A DNA stretch of 52,299 nt from the NCBI GenBank assembly GCA_019234295.1, contig JAFALK010000032.1, positions 1 to 52,299 on the forward strand, in the 5' to 3' direction. A program made the position numbers and the translations under genes. The notes under the pieces were generated by a model, which searched no databases, had not been told where the DNA came from, and saw only the letters and a program-made list of their open reading frames with translations. This document shows positions 45,686 to 52,299 of this stretch, in pieces. The stretch comes from Roseateles sp. (GTDB lineage Bacteria > Pseudomonadota > Gammaproteobacteria > Burkholderiales > Burkholderiaceae_C). Numbering within the stretch: position 1 is the first letter of the stretch; every line of letters starts with the position of its first letter.

Positions 45686-46096
45686 CTATTGCAGAAGTTC
45701 TCCGCGTGGCAGATGCGCGGCGCCGGCATCGAAGGTTACGAAGCGCGAGCGGCCAAGGTGTGTTGCCCGCGCGGCGAGGAGGCAGTCGGCGAAGTCCGCG
45801 GACGGAAACTGGTCGAGCAGGTAAAGCGCCTCTTCCACGGTGGCGTCATGCTCGAACTCGATGCCGGGGGTCTCCAGCATCGAAATGAAGGCAGTGGCCA
45901 TCGCCTTGCGGTTGACCTTGTAGCGGCTACGGAGAACCCACTCGGTCTCAAGCAGTGCGCACAGGCTCACGAGCAATGGCTCGCCTGCCGCGGTGGCGTC
46001 GGCGACCAAGCGGCGGGCTGCAGCACACTGTTCCGGCGCTGAAGGGTCTTGGATGAGAATCCGAACGAGGACGTTCGTGTCGATGGCGATGCTCAT
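45686..46096 (-). CDS. vapC: VapC-type PIN-domain toxin
   Basis: 136-residue RNase of the PIN family. The four conserved acidic residues are Asp6 (AIDTNVLVR), Glu50 (LLETEW), Asp104 (SADFADCLL) and Asp123 (FVTFDAG), all present, so the active site looks intact. Coupled to the antitoxin by a four-base overlap. VapC toxins typically cleave tRNA or rRNA. Confidence 0.94.
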   Translation of the reverse strand: MSIAIDTNVLVRILIQDPSAPEQCAAARRLVADATAAGEPLLVSLCALLETEWVLRSRYKVNRKAMATAFISMLETPGIEFEHDATVEEALYLLDQFPSADFADCLLAARATHLGRSRFVTFDAGAAHLPRGELLQ

Positions 46097-46317
46097 TCAG
46101 GCAGGCGCATTTCGTCGACAGCCACATCAGGCTGCCCCGGCTGCGTCAGGATGCCCACGAGGTCTACCAGACGACGCGTCTTGGGCCGCAGGACGATGGT
46201 GCCGTTGCTCAGCATCGACCAAGCGATTTTGTCTCCAGCCTGCAGACCGAGCCGCTCGCGGACATCCCGCGGCACGGTGACCTGGCCTTTGCTCGAGATG
46301 GTAGTTGGCTCCGACAT
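46093..46317 (-). CDS. vapB: VapB-type antitoxin (AbrB/SpoVT swapped hairpin)
   Basis: 74 residues. TTISSKGQVTVPRDVRERLG followed by LQAGDKIAW is the AbrB/SpoVT (MazE-like) DNA-binding fold; the C-terminal tail RLVDLVGILTQPGQPDVAVD contacts the toxin. It is upstream of vapC, and an inverted repeat lies just before it. Confidence 0.92.
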   Translation of the reverse strand: MSEPTTISSKGQVTVPRDVRERLGLQAGDKIAWSMLSNGTIVLRPKTRRLVDLVGILTQPGQPDVAVDEMRLPE

Positions 46318-46327
46318 GCATCACCCT

Positions 46328-46354
46328 TCTTTACGGTTTCGGATATCGTAAAGA
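46328..46354. promoter_or_regulatory. vapBC operator palindrome
   Basis: TCTTTACG and CGTAAAGA, perfect 8-bp arms with an 11-bp spacer, 10 bp upstream of the vapB start. Fits autoregulation by the VapBC complex. Confidence 0.7.
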
Positions 46355-46641
46355 CAGGGGTGGCCGTTGTCAAACGAGACCGACCGCGGCGTGCGAAGCG
46401 TGGGGCTCAAGCCGACCCATAGCCGCCCCCTGCGAACGGCAGCTTCTGGCCGACATTACCCGCTCGCGGTCAGCGCTGGAAGCAGCCACCCATGCCAGCC
46501 ATGTCTCCATGACTGCTTCCCAAGGCCGAAGGCGGGCCTTGCCGACCCGGAGCGGTCCTACGCTTGTTCGATCTCGCCGCCCAATAGCGGTCGCCCAACG
46601 TTGCAGTTACCTGCGCGAGGCTGCAGCCCTAGAACGCGTGT
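46355..46641. other. Non-coding spacer carrying two repeat motifs
   Basis: No gene is supported. It holds GCGAACGGCAGCTTCTGGCC at 46432-46451 (part of a dispersed motif) and the CGGGCCTTGCCGACCC core at 46533-46548, also seen in other spacers of the accessory region. Confidence 0.6.
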
Positions 46642-47512
46642 TCAAAAAGCGCCTCGGGTCAACGCGGGTGCCAGGGCAGATCGCAACTGATTCACGATGG
46701 CAGGCAAGGATTCGGCGGGGAGCTCGTTCTTCTTGAGAAACGCCAGCCACAACGACTGCCGCGAGGAATCGTGTGCGAACTCGTTCGTCAGCCCAATCGG
46801 CACCGCATCGGGCACGGGCATGCCGCGCCGCTCGAAGGTGGCTTTGATCGCTTGAGCCAGCAAATCGATGTCCAGGGTTTCTCGTTCCAGCAGCACCGAC
46901 AGATCGAAGTAGTCCTTCAGGCGGCTGTTGGTCATGCCCAGTAGGGCGATGGCGTGGAGCTTTTCCGCGACGACCGTGTACGTCGGGTAGGTCCGCAACT
47001 TGGGCGCGGGAAGATCCTCCAGCAGGGCCGGATAGACCGAATCCACTGGCGCCGGTGTGACGGCATCGCCGAAGCCGACGTCGATCTGCGTCTTGCAGCG
47101 CGCCTTGGCCAGTTCGCCCGCGACGATCACGCGGACGCCGCCGTAGCCGGCCTCCTTGCGGATTTCCTCGACCGTGACCGAGGCGGGATCAAATTCAATG
47201 CCGTCGCTAACTGCCACGGCAGCGATGTCGCGAAAGGTCTCGGCGACCGATGTCAGATCGCTCGCACCGAAGCCGAGCAGGTCGGCGTCGCGCGTGGCCC
47301 GGTGGGGCATGTCGTACCAGAGCGTGAACAGCAGCGCGCCCTTGAGCAGAAAGCGGTCCGCGTGCTGCGACTGGGTCATGCGGTAGAGGATGCGCTCCAG
47401 CGCGAATCGCACCAGCACCTGATTGAAATCGACACCCTGCGCTTTGGCAACGTTGAGCAGGCGCGCACGGACGGACGGACCCGGCGACGTTTGGACTGGC
47501 GTGGCTCATCAT
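46642..47512 (-). pseudogene. AbiEii/AbiGii-type nucleotidyltransferase toxin, apparently frameshifted near its start
   Basis: The nucleotidyltransferase core is intact from 47418 (258 residues): FLLKGALLFTLWYD, then the HRATRDADLLGFG metal motif, DVGFGDAVTP, VAEKLHAIALLGMTNSRLKD and DYFDLSVLL. The expected start, the ATG at 47512 or 47509 that overlaps the antitoxin stop, begins MMSHASPNVAGSVR and is then out of frame. The proper continuation ARLLNVAKAQGVDFNQVLVR is one frame away after a TCCG repeat. Removing one 4-bp unit restores one open frame. A GTG at 47418 might still give a shortened protein. Confidence 0.8.
47467..47480. repeat. ACGG tetranucleotide repeat at the AbiEii frameshift
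   Basis: Three ACGG units plus AC. Two units would restore the toxin frame, so this is the likely slippage site. Confidence 0.85.
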
Positions 47513-48114
47513 CCGATGCTCTCCAGATAAGGTCGCATCACGTTGGCCACGCGGCAGACCTTGGCGAAACGCCAGATGTCATCGACGGATGCCTTGTTGC
47601 GGGCCCTGGCGTCCTTCAGGGCCTCCAGCGCCACGTCCAGACCGATCTTGTTGCGGTGCTTGAAACAGTCCGCCACCGTCTTGGCCACGCTGTAGACCCG
47701 CAGCTTGGCGCCATCGCATTCAACGTCCTCGACGCCTGCCGTGTAGGCTTCACCGGTGAACTGCACCATCTTGGTCGGTGGGTAGCCGAACCGTGGGGCA
47801 TGGCTGCCGCGCGGCATGGCAATCCAGACTTGGCGCGGCAGTTGGGTGGTCAGCTCGTGGAACTGCAGCGCGGTGAGCAGGCAGAACACGGCTTGCGGCA
47901 CCTTGGTGGCCACGGTGATCAGGCTCTCATGTTCGGTTCCCTGGGAGTCCGGCAGGCGGTACAAGCCACGCCCAATCCGCTCTAGCAGACCGGCGGCGGT
48001 CAGGCGCGTCAGAACGATCCGGGGCGCATCGATGGCGTGCAGGTCACTGGCGCGCAGCAGCCCCTTCTGGCCAACCAGATCGAGGACGCGCTGGGTGTGG
48101 GTGTCGGCGAGCAT
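47509..48114 (-). CDS. AbiEi-type antitoxin (type IV toxin-antitoxin)
   Basis: 201 residues. The N-terminal winged helix (LVGQKGLLRASDLHAIDAPR, then VLTRLTAAGLLERIGRGLYR) and the C-terminal AbiEi domain with FGYPPTKMVQFTGEAYTAGV, LRVYSVAKTVADCFKHRNKI and EALKDARARNKASVDDIWRF are complete. In known systems AbiEi antagonises the toxin indirectly and represses the operon. The ATG at 48114 is preferred over a TTG at 48144, because the palindromic operator would otherwise overlap the coding region. Confidence 0.9.
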   Translation of the reverse strand: MLADTHTQRVLDLVGQKGLLRASDLHAIDAPRIVLTRLTAAGLLERIGRGLYRLPDSQGTEHESLITVATKVPQAVFCLLTALQFHELTTQLPRQVWIAMPRGSHAPRFGYPPTKMVQFTGEAYTAGVEDVECDGAKLRVYSVAKTVADCFKHRNKIGLDVALEALKDARARNKASVDDIWRFAKVCRVANVMRPYLESIG

Positions 48115-48135
48115 GGCGTGAGTGTGTTCCAAAAC

Positions 48136-48161
48136 TTCGTCCAATGCAATAATTGGACGAA
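48136..48161. promoter_or_regulatory. AbiE operator, 26-bp palindrome
   Basis: TTCGTCCAAT-GCAATA-ATTGGACGAA, perfect 10-bp arms, about 22 bp upstream of the antitoxin ATG. Well suited for AbiEi binding. Confidence 0.8.
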
Positions 48162-48572
48162 AATAAGCAACATCCTCATGCCAGAGCCTAGGAGGCCACC
48201 TCTGGAGATCGATCGGCGGGGCTTGTGTGCACGTGCTAGCTCGTTTTCAACTTGCGTTAGGTAAGCAATATCGCGTCAGCAAGTCGACGGGGGTTGACCA
48301 CGCGCAGACGCCGGCCGGCGCCGTTGCCGCACCGACCGTCCGACAGGATAGAACTTGGATTCACTCTGACGGCCAACAGCGGCCCTCAACCAACGTCCGC
48401 TGCTAGAGGTTGGGCTTGCCTTGAGTCGGCCGTCAATGTGCCAGTTCACCGAAGGTGACAAGGCTTGAGACCGCGCGTGCGGTCAGGGTGAGTGCAGTAG
48501 ACCGGGCGCAGGCGATTCAGTGCCGTGGCCGTTACCTATGATTCGGAAAGCTCGCACCTTGGTTTCCCCACA
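48162..48572. other. Intergenic, no gene seen
   Basis: Contains only short repeat-like GGCCG/AGCGG motifs (for example around 48367-48385 and 48428-48437) and the leader of the HtrA-like gene. Open frames lack family resemblance. Confidence 0.5.
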
Positions 48573-49667
48573 ATGATGAGACGAACACGCCGCGCAGTCT
48601 TTCTTCTCCTCGCCGCTTCACTGGCCGACGCCGCCCTCGCCGCACCACCTCATGCCGAGGCACCGCCCAGGGCTATCGCATCCCGCGGGCCGCTAAACGA
48701 AGAAGAGCTGAACAACATCACCGTGTTCAAGGGCGTGTCGCCCTCGGTCGTCAACATCACTGCGCTAGGCCTGGAGCGCGACTTCTTCTCGCTCAACGTG
48801 CAGCAGGTGCCCCAGGGCACAGGCACCGGCTTTGTGTGGGACGCGCAGGGGCACATCGTCACCAACTTCCACGTGATTCAGGACGCCGCCGCAGCGCGCG
48901 TGACGCTGGCCGACCATACAAGCTACCGCGCGGAACTGGTCGGCGCGTTCCCCGACCGCGACATCGCCGTGCTGAAGATCGGCGCTACCGCATCCAAACT
49001 GCGCCCCGTGCCCCTCGGCACGAGCCGTGACCTGCAGGTCGGCCAGAAGGTCTACGCCATCGGCAATCCATTCGGACTGGACCAAACGCTTACCACTGGC
49101 ATCGTCAGCGCGCTGGGCCGAGAGATCGAATCGGTGACCCATCGCACCATCAAGGGCGCGATCCAGACCGACGCGGCCATCAACCCCGGCAATTCCGGCG
49201 GCCCGCTGCTTGACTCGGCCGGACGGCTGATCGGCGTAAACACCGCCATCTTCAGCCCCTCGGGCGCGAGCGCCGGCATCGGTTTCGCGATTCCCGTGGA
49301 CGAGGTCAACCGCATTGTGCCGCGCCTTATCCGGGACGGCCGCATGGTGCGGCCCTCGTTGGGTGTGACCGCCGCGCCGCCCGAACTCAACCGCGCACTC
49401 AACCTGCCCAAAGGAGTGGCGGTGGTGCGGGTGCAGCGCAGCGGACCTGCCGCCCGTGCCGGGCTCAAGCCCTTCAGCCGCGGAGACAACGGCAGCATCG
49501 TGGCCGGTGACGTGATTACGGCCGTCGACGGCGAATCGGTCGAAACGCTCGACGACATGCTCACCGCACTCGAGCGGATGCAGCCCGGCGACATCTGCAC
49601 CCTGACTATCTGGAGGAGCGGCGCGACGCGCCGGCTGGCCGTGAAGCTCGCAGAGTCGGAAGACTGA
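48573..49667 (+). CDS. HtrA/DegP-like trypsin-fold serine protease
   Basis: 364-residue exported protease for envelope protein quality control. Signal peptide MMRRTRRAVFLLLAASLADA. The triad is His100 (VTNFHVIQD), Asp130 (PDRDIAVLKI) and Ser208 (INPGNSGGPL). One PDZ domain follows (RPSLGVTAAPPELNRALNLP, GDVITAVDGESVETLDDML). With a single PDZ it is closer to DegS-like or short HtrA proteins than to DegP. Start at the ATG 48573 gives the signal peptide directly. No coupled regulator gene is seen. Confidence 0.93.
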   Translation: MMRRTRRAVFLLLAASLADAALAAPPHAEAPPRAIASRGPLNEEELNNITVFKGVSPSVVNITALGLERDFFSLNVQQVPQGTGTGFVWDAQGHIVTNFHVIQDAAAARVTLADHTSYRAELVGAFPDRDIAVLKIGATASKLRPVPLGTSRDLQVGQKVYAIGNPFGLDQTLTTGIVSALGREIESVTHRTIKGAIQTDAAINPGNSGGPLLDSAGRLIGVNTAIFSPSGASAGIGFAIPVDEVNRIVPRLIRDGRMVRPSLGVTAAPPELNRALNLPKGVAVVRVQRSGPAARAGLKPFSRGDNGSIVAGDVITAVDGESVETLDDMLTALERMQPGDICTLTIWRSGATRRLAVKLAESED

Positions 49668-50079
49668 GTCTCCTACGGCGTTCGTTCCGCGGCGTGGTCC
49701 TTTCCCGCCAGCTGAACAGTACGAAGGTCCAGAACGGGCATCCCCGGATCCCACCCATCCAGGAATGCGTTTCTGTCAGCCCATCCAGCCATTGGATGTC
49801 GGTCCTTGCAGCGGTTTATCCAAGCTGTCAAAGCCGTCGAAGCTGCGTCGTTGCAGACATACGGGAAAAGCTTGAGTGCTTCGTCTCCGACCGGCGCGAT
49901 ACAGACTCCTTCTCGCCCGGACCGCCGGGATCGCCGGGACCGCCGGGTCACCCGGCAGAAGAAATTGGTCGGCGTTATCCCGCGCAGACTTCGGGATTGG
50001 GCATGAGGGCTCGTCTCGCTGGCTTGCGATGCGATGTCGCGCCTACGACGAATGAAAGACGCAAAGACAAAAATGCCCA
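49668..50079. other. Degenerate intergenic DNA
   Basis: Includes a short 9-bp-periodic GGACCGCCG-like stretch (about 49917-49950). A minus-strand reading ends in TALTAWINRCKDRHPMAGWA and LDGWDPGMPVLDLR (49673-49880) which looks protein-like but has no start and no family that I recognise. Confidence 0.4.
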
Positions 50080-50221
50080 ATAGCAGAAGGTCTCGCTCCT
50101 TCACGAAGGTGGCAACCGACACGCCGGGCCTCTCGCATTCAGCCAGGATGTGAGCCTTAACGCCCGAAGGCAGCTTTCGGTCGCCGAGCGCTTGCGGAAG
50201 ATTTGGCCTTTCAAGTTCCAC
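50080..50221 (-). pseudogene. Relic of an IS66-type OrfA (TnpA) transposase gene
   Basis: A frame reading RKLPSGVKAHILAECERPGV followed by SVATFVKERDL matches the pattern of the N-terminal helix-turn-helix of IS66-family OrfA proteins (family pattern: (L/F)K..I(L/V).EC..PG.SVA). The downstream part is replaced by hydrophobic and Arg-rich noise, so it is only a fragment. No flanking IS ends were identified. Confidence 0.45.
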
Positions 50222-50285
50222 AAGAGGGCGAAGGCACGCGCAGCAGCCTGGCGGACCTGAACGCCGATGTGAAGTCGACTGGGAA

Positions 50286-51092
50286 CTATTGTTTCGCGGG
50301 TGCCGACGCCGCCGCTTCGGGGGCGATCGTCGCCTGCCAGAAGGGCATGGGGTCTGGCATGCGATAAGCCCTGCCGTCGTAACGCATCACGAGGCGCCCG
50401 GGCTTCGCATGCGAGTCGTCGATTGTGGTGATGGAGACCAAGTCGGCGTAGCCGTGCGTCGCGTGTCTGCTCACGGCGAGCATGGAGTGCGTCGACTGTC
50501 CCACCGACTTTTCCCCGCAGGCTTCGCCGCTCACGACCTGCCACTGTGACAGCAAGAAGCCCGCCAGCACAGGCCGCAGCGTCGAGCCGTCCTGGACAAA
50601 TAGCGTGCGCGTCGGGCCGGGCCAGGCGTCGACACATCGGGGAGCGATCGTGTCGCTAGACACGTCCACGCCGAATGCGCGCACGCCGGGCGCGAGCTCG
50701 TAGCGCGCAGTGTCCAGCCGCAGGCCTCCTTGCGATACGTGCAGGACGGCGTCCTCGGCGATCGTGCCTTTGAACGCCGCTCGGACGGTCGCTGCCTTTG
50801 TGTCGACCAGTGCCATCACAAAGTTCTTGCCGTCGTCTATGCGCGGGTCAGGCCGGCGTGCATAGGCGGCCGCGACGATGGTAACGGCTGGGTCCTGCGG
50901 CGCGGCCTTGCAAGCTGAGTCTGCACGAAGGTCGGGGCTCGTCGCGTCAGCGAGGAAAGGGTGCGCCGAGAGCCAGGCGTCCACGATGGCGAGCATCGCG
51001 GGCGCGCAGGCCTGCTCGCCATTGGCGTGCGCGGTGGGCGCGAGAGCGAGCGTGAACCCTGCGGCTGCGATGAACGAGTGAATTGGGCGCAT
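50286..51092 (-). CDS. Exported protein of unknown function
   Basis: 268 residues with a signal peptide (MRPIHSFIAAAGFTLALAPTA, ending AHA-NGE). Mature part has four or five Cys and beta-rich sequence: ACKAAPQDPAVTIVAAAYAR, NFVMALVDTKAATVRAAFKG, LAPGVRAFGVDVSSDTIAPR and LVMRYDGRAYRMPDPMPFW. It is probably periplasmic. I do not recognise the family, and no neighbour suggests a pathway. Confidence 0.75.
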   Translation of the reverse strand: MRPIHSFIAAAGFTLALAPTAHANGEQACAPAMLAIVDAWLSAHPFLADATSPDLRADSACKAAPQDPAVTIVAAAYARRPDPRIDDGKNFVMALVDTKAATVRAAFKGTIAEDAVLHVSQGGLRLDTARYELAPGVRAFGVDVSSDTIAPRCVDAWPGPTRTLFVQDGSTLRPVLAGFLLSQWQVVSGEACGEKSVGQSTHSMLAVSRHATHGYADLVSITTIDDSHAKPGRLVMRYDGRAYRMPDPMPFWQATIAPEAAASAPAKQ

Positions 51093-51384
51093 GGCGAGAT
51101 TGTCGTCGCGTCAAGCGACGTCAATGTGCTGTGGGCGCAAGAGGACGTCCGTGTCGACCGCCGAATCCGGTAGATAACGAGGAGGTCGGTGACTTGGTCC
51201 TCGAAGGTCGGCTGCCGAACATGGATCCCGGGCCACGACTGGCAGTCCTAGTAGCCCAGACGCCCAAAGATCAGCAACGCATTTCGGCGGCGGGCGGTCG
51301 CTCATGACTGGCCGCTTTCGGGTAGCCGCAAAATGCGGCCGATCGTGCTATTTGTGGGCTGCAAGTCTGGCAGCCATGCGGCGC
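51093..51384. other. Intergenic, no gene seen
   Basis: A non-coding gap between the two minus-strand hypothetical genes. No promoter or terminator is convincing. Confidence 0.4.
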
Positions 51385-51798
51385 CTAGCGCTCGTTGACG
51401 TGCTGGTACAGCTGCACCAGCTCCGCCCGGATTTCCTTGGCGAAGCCGATGCGGCCGCTGCGCTTGTCATGGAGCAGTCCGTCGAGCCGTTCGGCGCAAA
51501 GAGCCGGCCGGTTCCAATCTTCGGCAATCAGATTGGCCAGACGTGGAAAGCGCTCGCACAGTTGCTTGGGGCGGATGTCGGGGGGCAGGGCGATCAGCCA
51601 GTCGATCGCCTGGCCGGTCAAGGCGCGGTCAGTGGGGAGCGACTTGCGGCGCTGGCTCTCCCAGCCTCCGGTGCGCATGCGAGCTACAGCTTCGACTCCG
51701 GACGGCAATTCTTCCAACGCGTGGCGTGCATCGGACAAATCCGTCACTTCGAATTCGAGCGAGTCAGAAAACGGCGGGACTGGCGGGCTGCTCGGCAT
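51385..51798 (-). CDS. Conserved hypothetical protein
   Basis: 137 residues, mostly helical, cytoplasmic. Its end DRALTGQAIDWLIALPPDIR, PKQLCERFPRLANLIAEDWN, and the terminal SGRIGFAKEIRAELVQLYQH resembles small proteins of unknown function frequent in Burkholderiales. The start ATG at 51798 gives MPSSPPVPPFSDSLEFEV. No function can be inferred. Confidence 0.7.
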   Translation of the reverse strand: MPSSPPVPPFSDSLEFEVTDLSDARHALEELPSGVEAVARMRTGGWESQRRKSLPTDRALTGQAIDWLIALPPDIRPKQLCERFPRLANLIAEDWNRPALCAERLDGLLHDKRSGRIGFAKEIRAELVQLYQHVNER

Positions 51799-52154
51799 GA
51801 TCGTTCGGCATTCCTTGGCAGAGAGCTACGAGTCTGACAGGCACGGCGAGAGCCGCGATGGCGACGAGGCAATTGTGGATCAAGCCTGCGCCCGATGCAC
51901 GCTTTTTGCCGGAAATTCAGCCGGACGATACTGGCCACTATCGAATTGCATTCGCCCCGTCACCAGCGCAGCCTAGCGATAGCACGTACCTAGGATGGGC
52001 GGCTGGGGCAGATGGCCGCTGGGGCAGACAGCCTCTCTGACTAGGCGCACTCCCTGGTTCAAACGGTGGCAGTCTTCAAACTGGCAGGGCGACCGAAACG
52101 GCACGGCACTAACCGCATTGCGGCAGCAAACTCAACATGCCGACAGACCGCAAT
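51799..52154. other. Intergenic with a short direct repeat
   Basis: No gene supported. CGCTGGGGCAGA at 52017-52028 nearly repeats GGCTGGGGCAGA at 52001-52012. The stretch leads into the palindrome cluster at the window end. Confidence 0.45.
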
Positions 52155-52186
52155 GGGTCGCTATGCAAAGCTTTGCATAGCGACCC
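52155..52186. repeat. Perfect 32-bp palindrome
   Basis: GGGTCGCTATGCAAAG followed immediately by its exact reverse complement, with no spacer. Two smaller inverted repeats follow within 30 bp (52186-52197, 52201-52216). It lies 18 bp beyond the stop of the partial minus-strand reading frame at the window end. Confidence 0.95.
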
Positions 52187-52216
52187 CTATGTATAGGACT
52201 CAACTATGCGTAGTTG
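52186..52216. repeat. Two small inverted repeats
   Basis: CCTAT-GT-ATAGG (52186-52197) and CAACTA-TGCG-TAGTTG (52201-52216). The 10-mer CTATGTATAG at 52187-52196 recurs as its reverse complement CTATACATAG at 52281-52290. Confidence 0.85.
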
Positions 52217-52299
52217 TCCTTCGCCGCGCGGTCCTCGATGAGGTGGCAGGCGGCCTGCGCGCCGTCGATCGCGTGAGCATCTATACATAGTTCTTGTCT
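52204..52299 (-). CDS. Possible C-terminus of a gene running beyond the window
   Basis: 31 codons open to the window edge ending ACHLIEDRAAKDNYA then TAG. The composition is protein-like, and the palindrome cluster follows the stop. No family can be recognised from so short a piece. Confidence 0.35.
   Translation of the reverse strand, partial: RQELCIDAHAIDGAQAACHLIEDRAAKDNYA

Noticed and set aside
35816..48161. A classical integron cassette array
   Set aside because: No integrase and no paired RYYYAAC/GTTRRRY attC ends were found; isolated GTTAGRC-like sequences (for example near 37458 and 48255) lack partners.
49917..49950. Collagen-like Gly-Pro-Pro peptide on the plus strand
   Set aside because: Only a few 9-bp units in an otherwise non-protein-like frame; better explained as a short repeat in decayed DNA.
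52066..52290. 74-codon plus-strand frame at the window end
   Set aside because: It runs through the 32-bp palindrome and has no family resemblance; the minus-strand reading is at least as plausible.
1..52299. CRISPR arrays, rRNA or tRNA genes
   Set aside because: No regularly spaced repeats with unique spacers, and no rRNA or tRNA-like sequences were noticed on reading; the tandem repeats found have no spacers.

Overview
The window is high-GC DNA with compact, often overlapping genes. It looks like the chromosome of a betaproteobacterium of the order Burkholderiales, probably from the Rubrivivax/Leptothrix/Roseateles side. This placement is an inference from gene content: an EpsL-type exopolysaccharide locus, the fmdB-DUF502-aspS and nudB-EEP-clsB blocks, a five-step hut pathway and an S/T-rich EF-hand gene relic.

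Region 1 (1-13105) makes nucleotide sugars and starts exopolysaccharide assembly. A long minus-strand series runs undecaprenyl-phosphate sugar transferase, EpsL-like outer-membrane protein, galE, manC/algA-type bifunctional enzyme, then rmlB-rmlD-rmlA-rmlC. A plus-strand pair (UDP-glucuronate 4-epimerase and ugd) follows, then a minus-strand wecG-like transferase and wecB, which is cut by the window start. Together they supply dTDP-rhamnose, GDP-mannose, UDP-galactose, UDP-GlcA/GalA and UDP-ManNAc. No Wzx, Wzy or chain-length protein is in view.

Region 2 (13261-27570) is mostly housekeeping: ubiJ-ubiB, a sodium:solute symporter, fmdB-DUF502-aspS, and nudB-EEP hydrolase-clsB. Between aspS and nudB sit a two-subunit molybdenum hydroxylase and a TPR protein, preceded by five 13-bp tandem repeats.

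Region 3 (27587-35467) is a complete histidine-utilisation locus. hutU-hutH diverge from hutC-hutD-hutI-hutG-hutF around a HutC-type operator. The genes give the route histidine, urocanate, imidazolonepropionate, formiminoglutamate, formylglutamate, glutamate. There is no transporter gene.

Region 4 (about 35470-52299) is accessory. Six toxin-antitoxin modules lie within about 12.3 kb: ccdAB, a ParE module with a small antitoxin, parDE, higBA, vapBC and abiEi/abiEii. Most have a recognisable palindromic operator. Between them are small enzymes, two periplasmic binding proteins, hypothetical genes, gene fragments and a short interspersed repeat found only between modules. The AbiEii toxin gene appears frameshifted by one extra 4-bp repeat unit. 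An HtrA-like protease, an IS66-like relic, two hypothetical genes and a perfect 32-bp palindrome complete the window.
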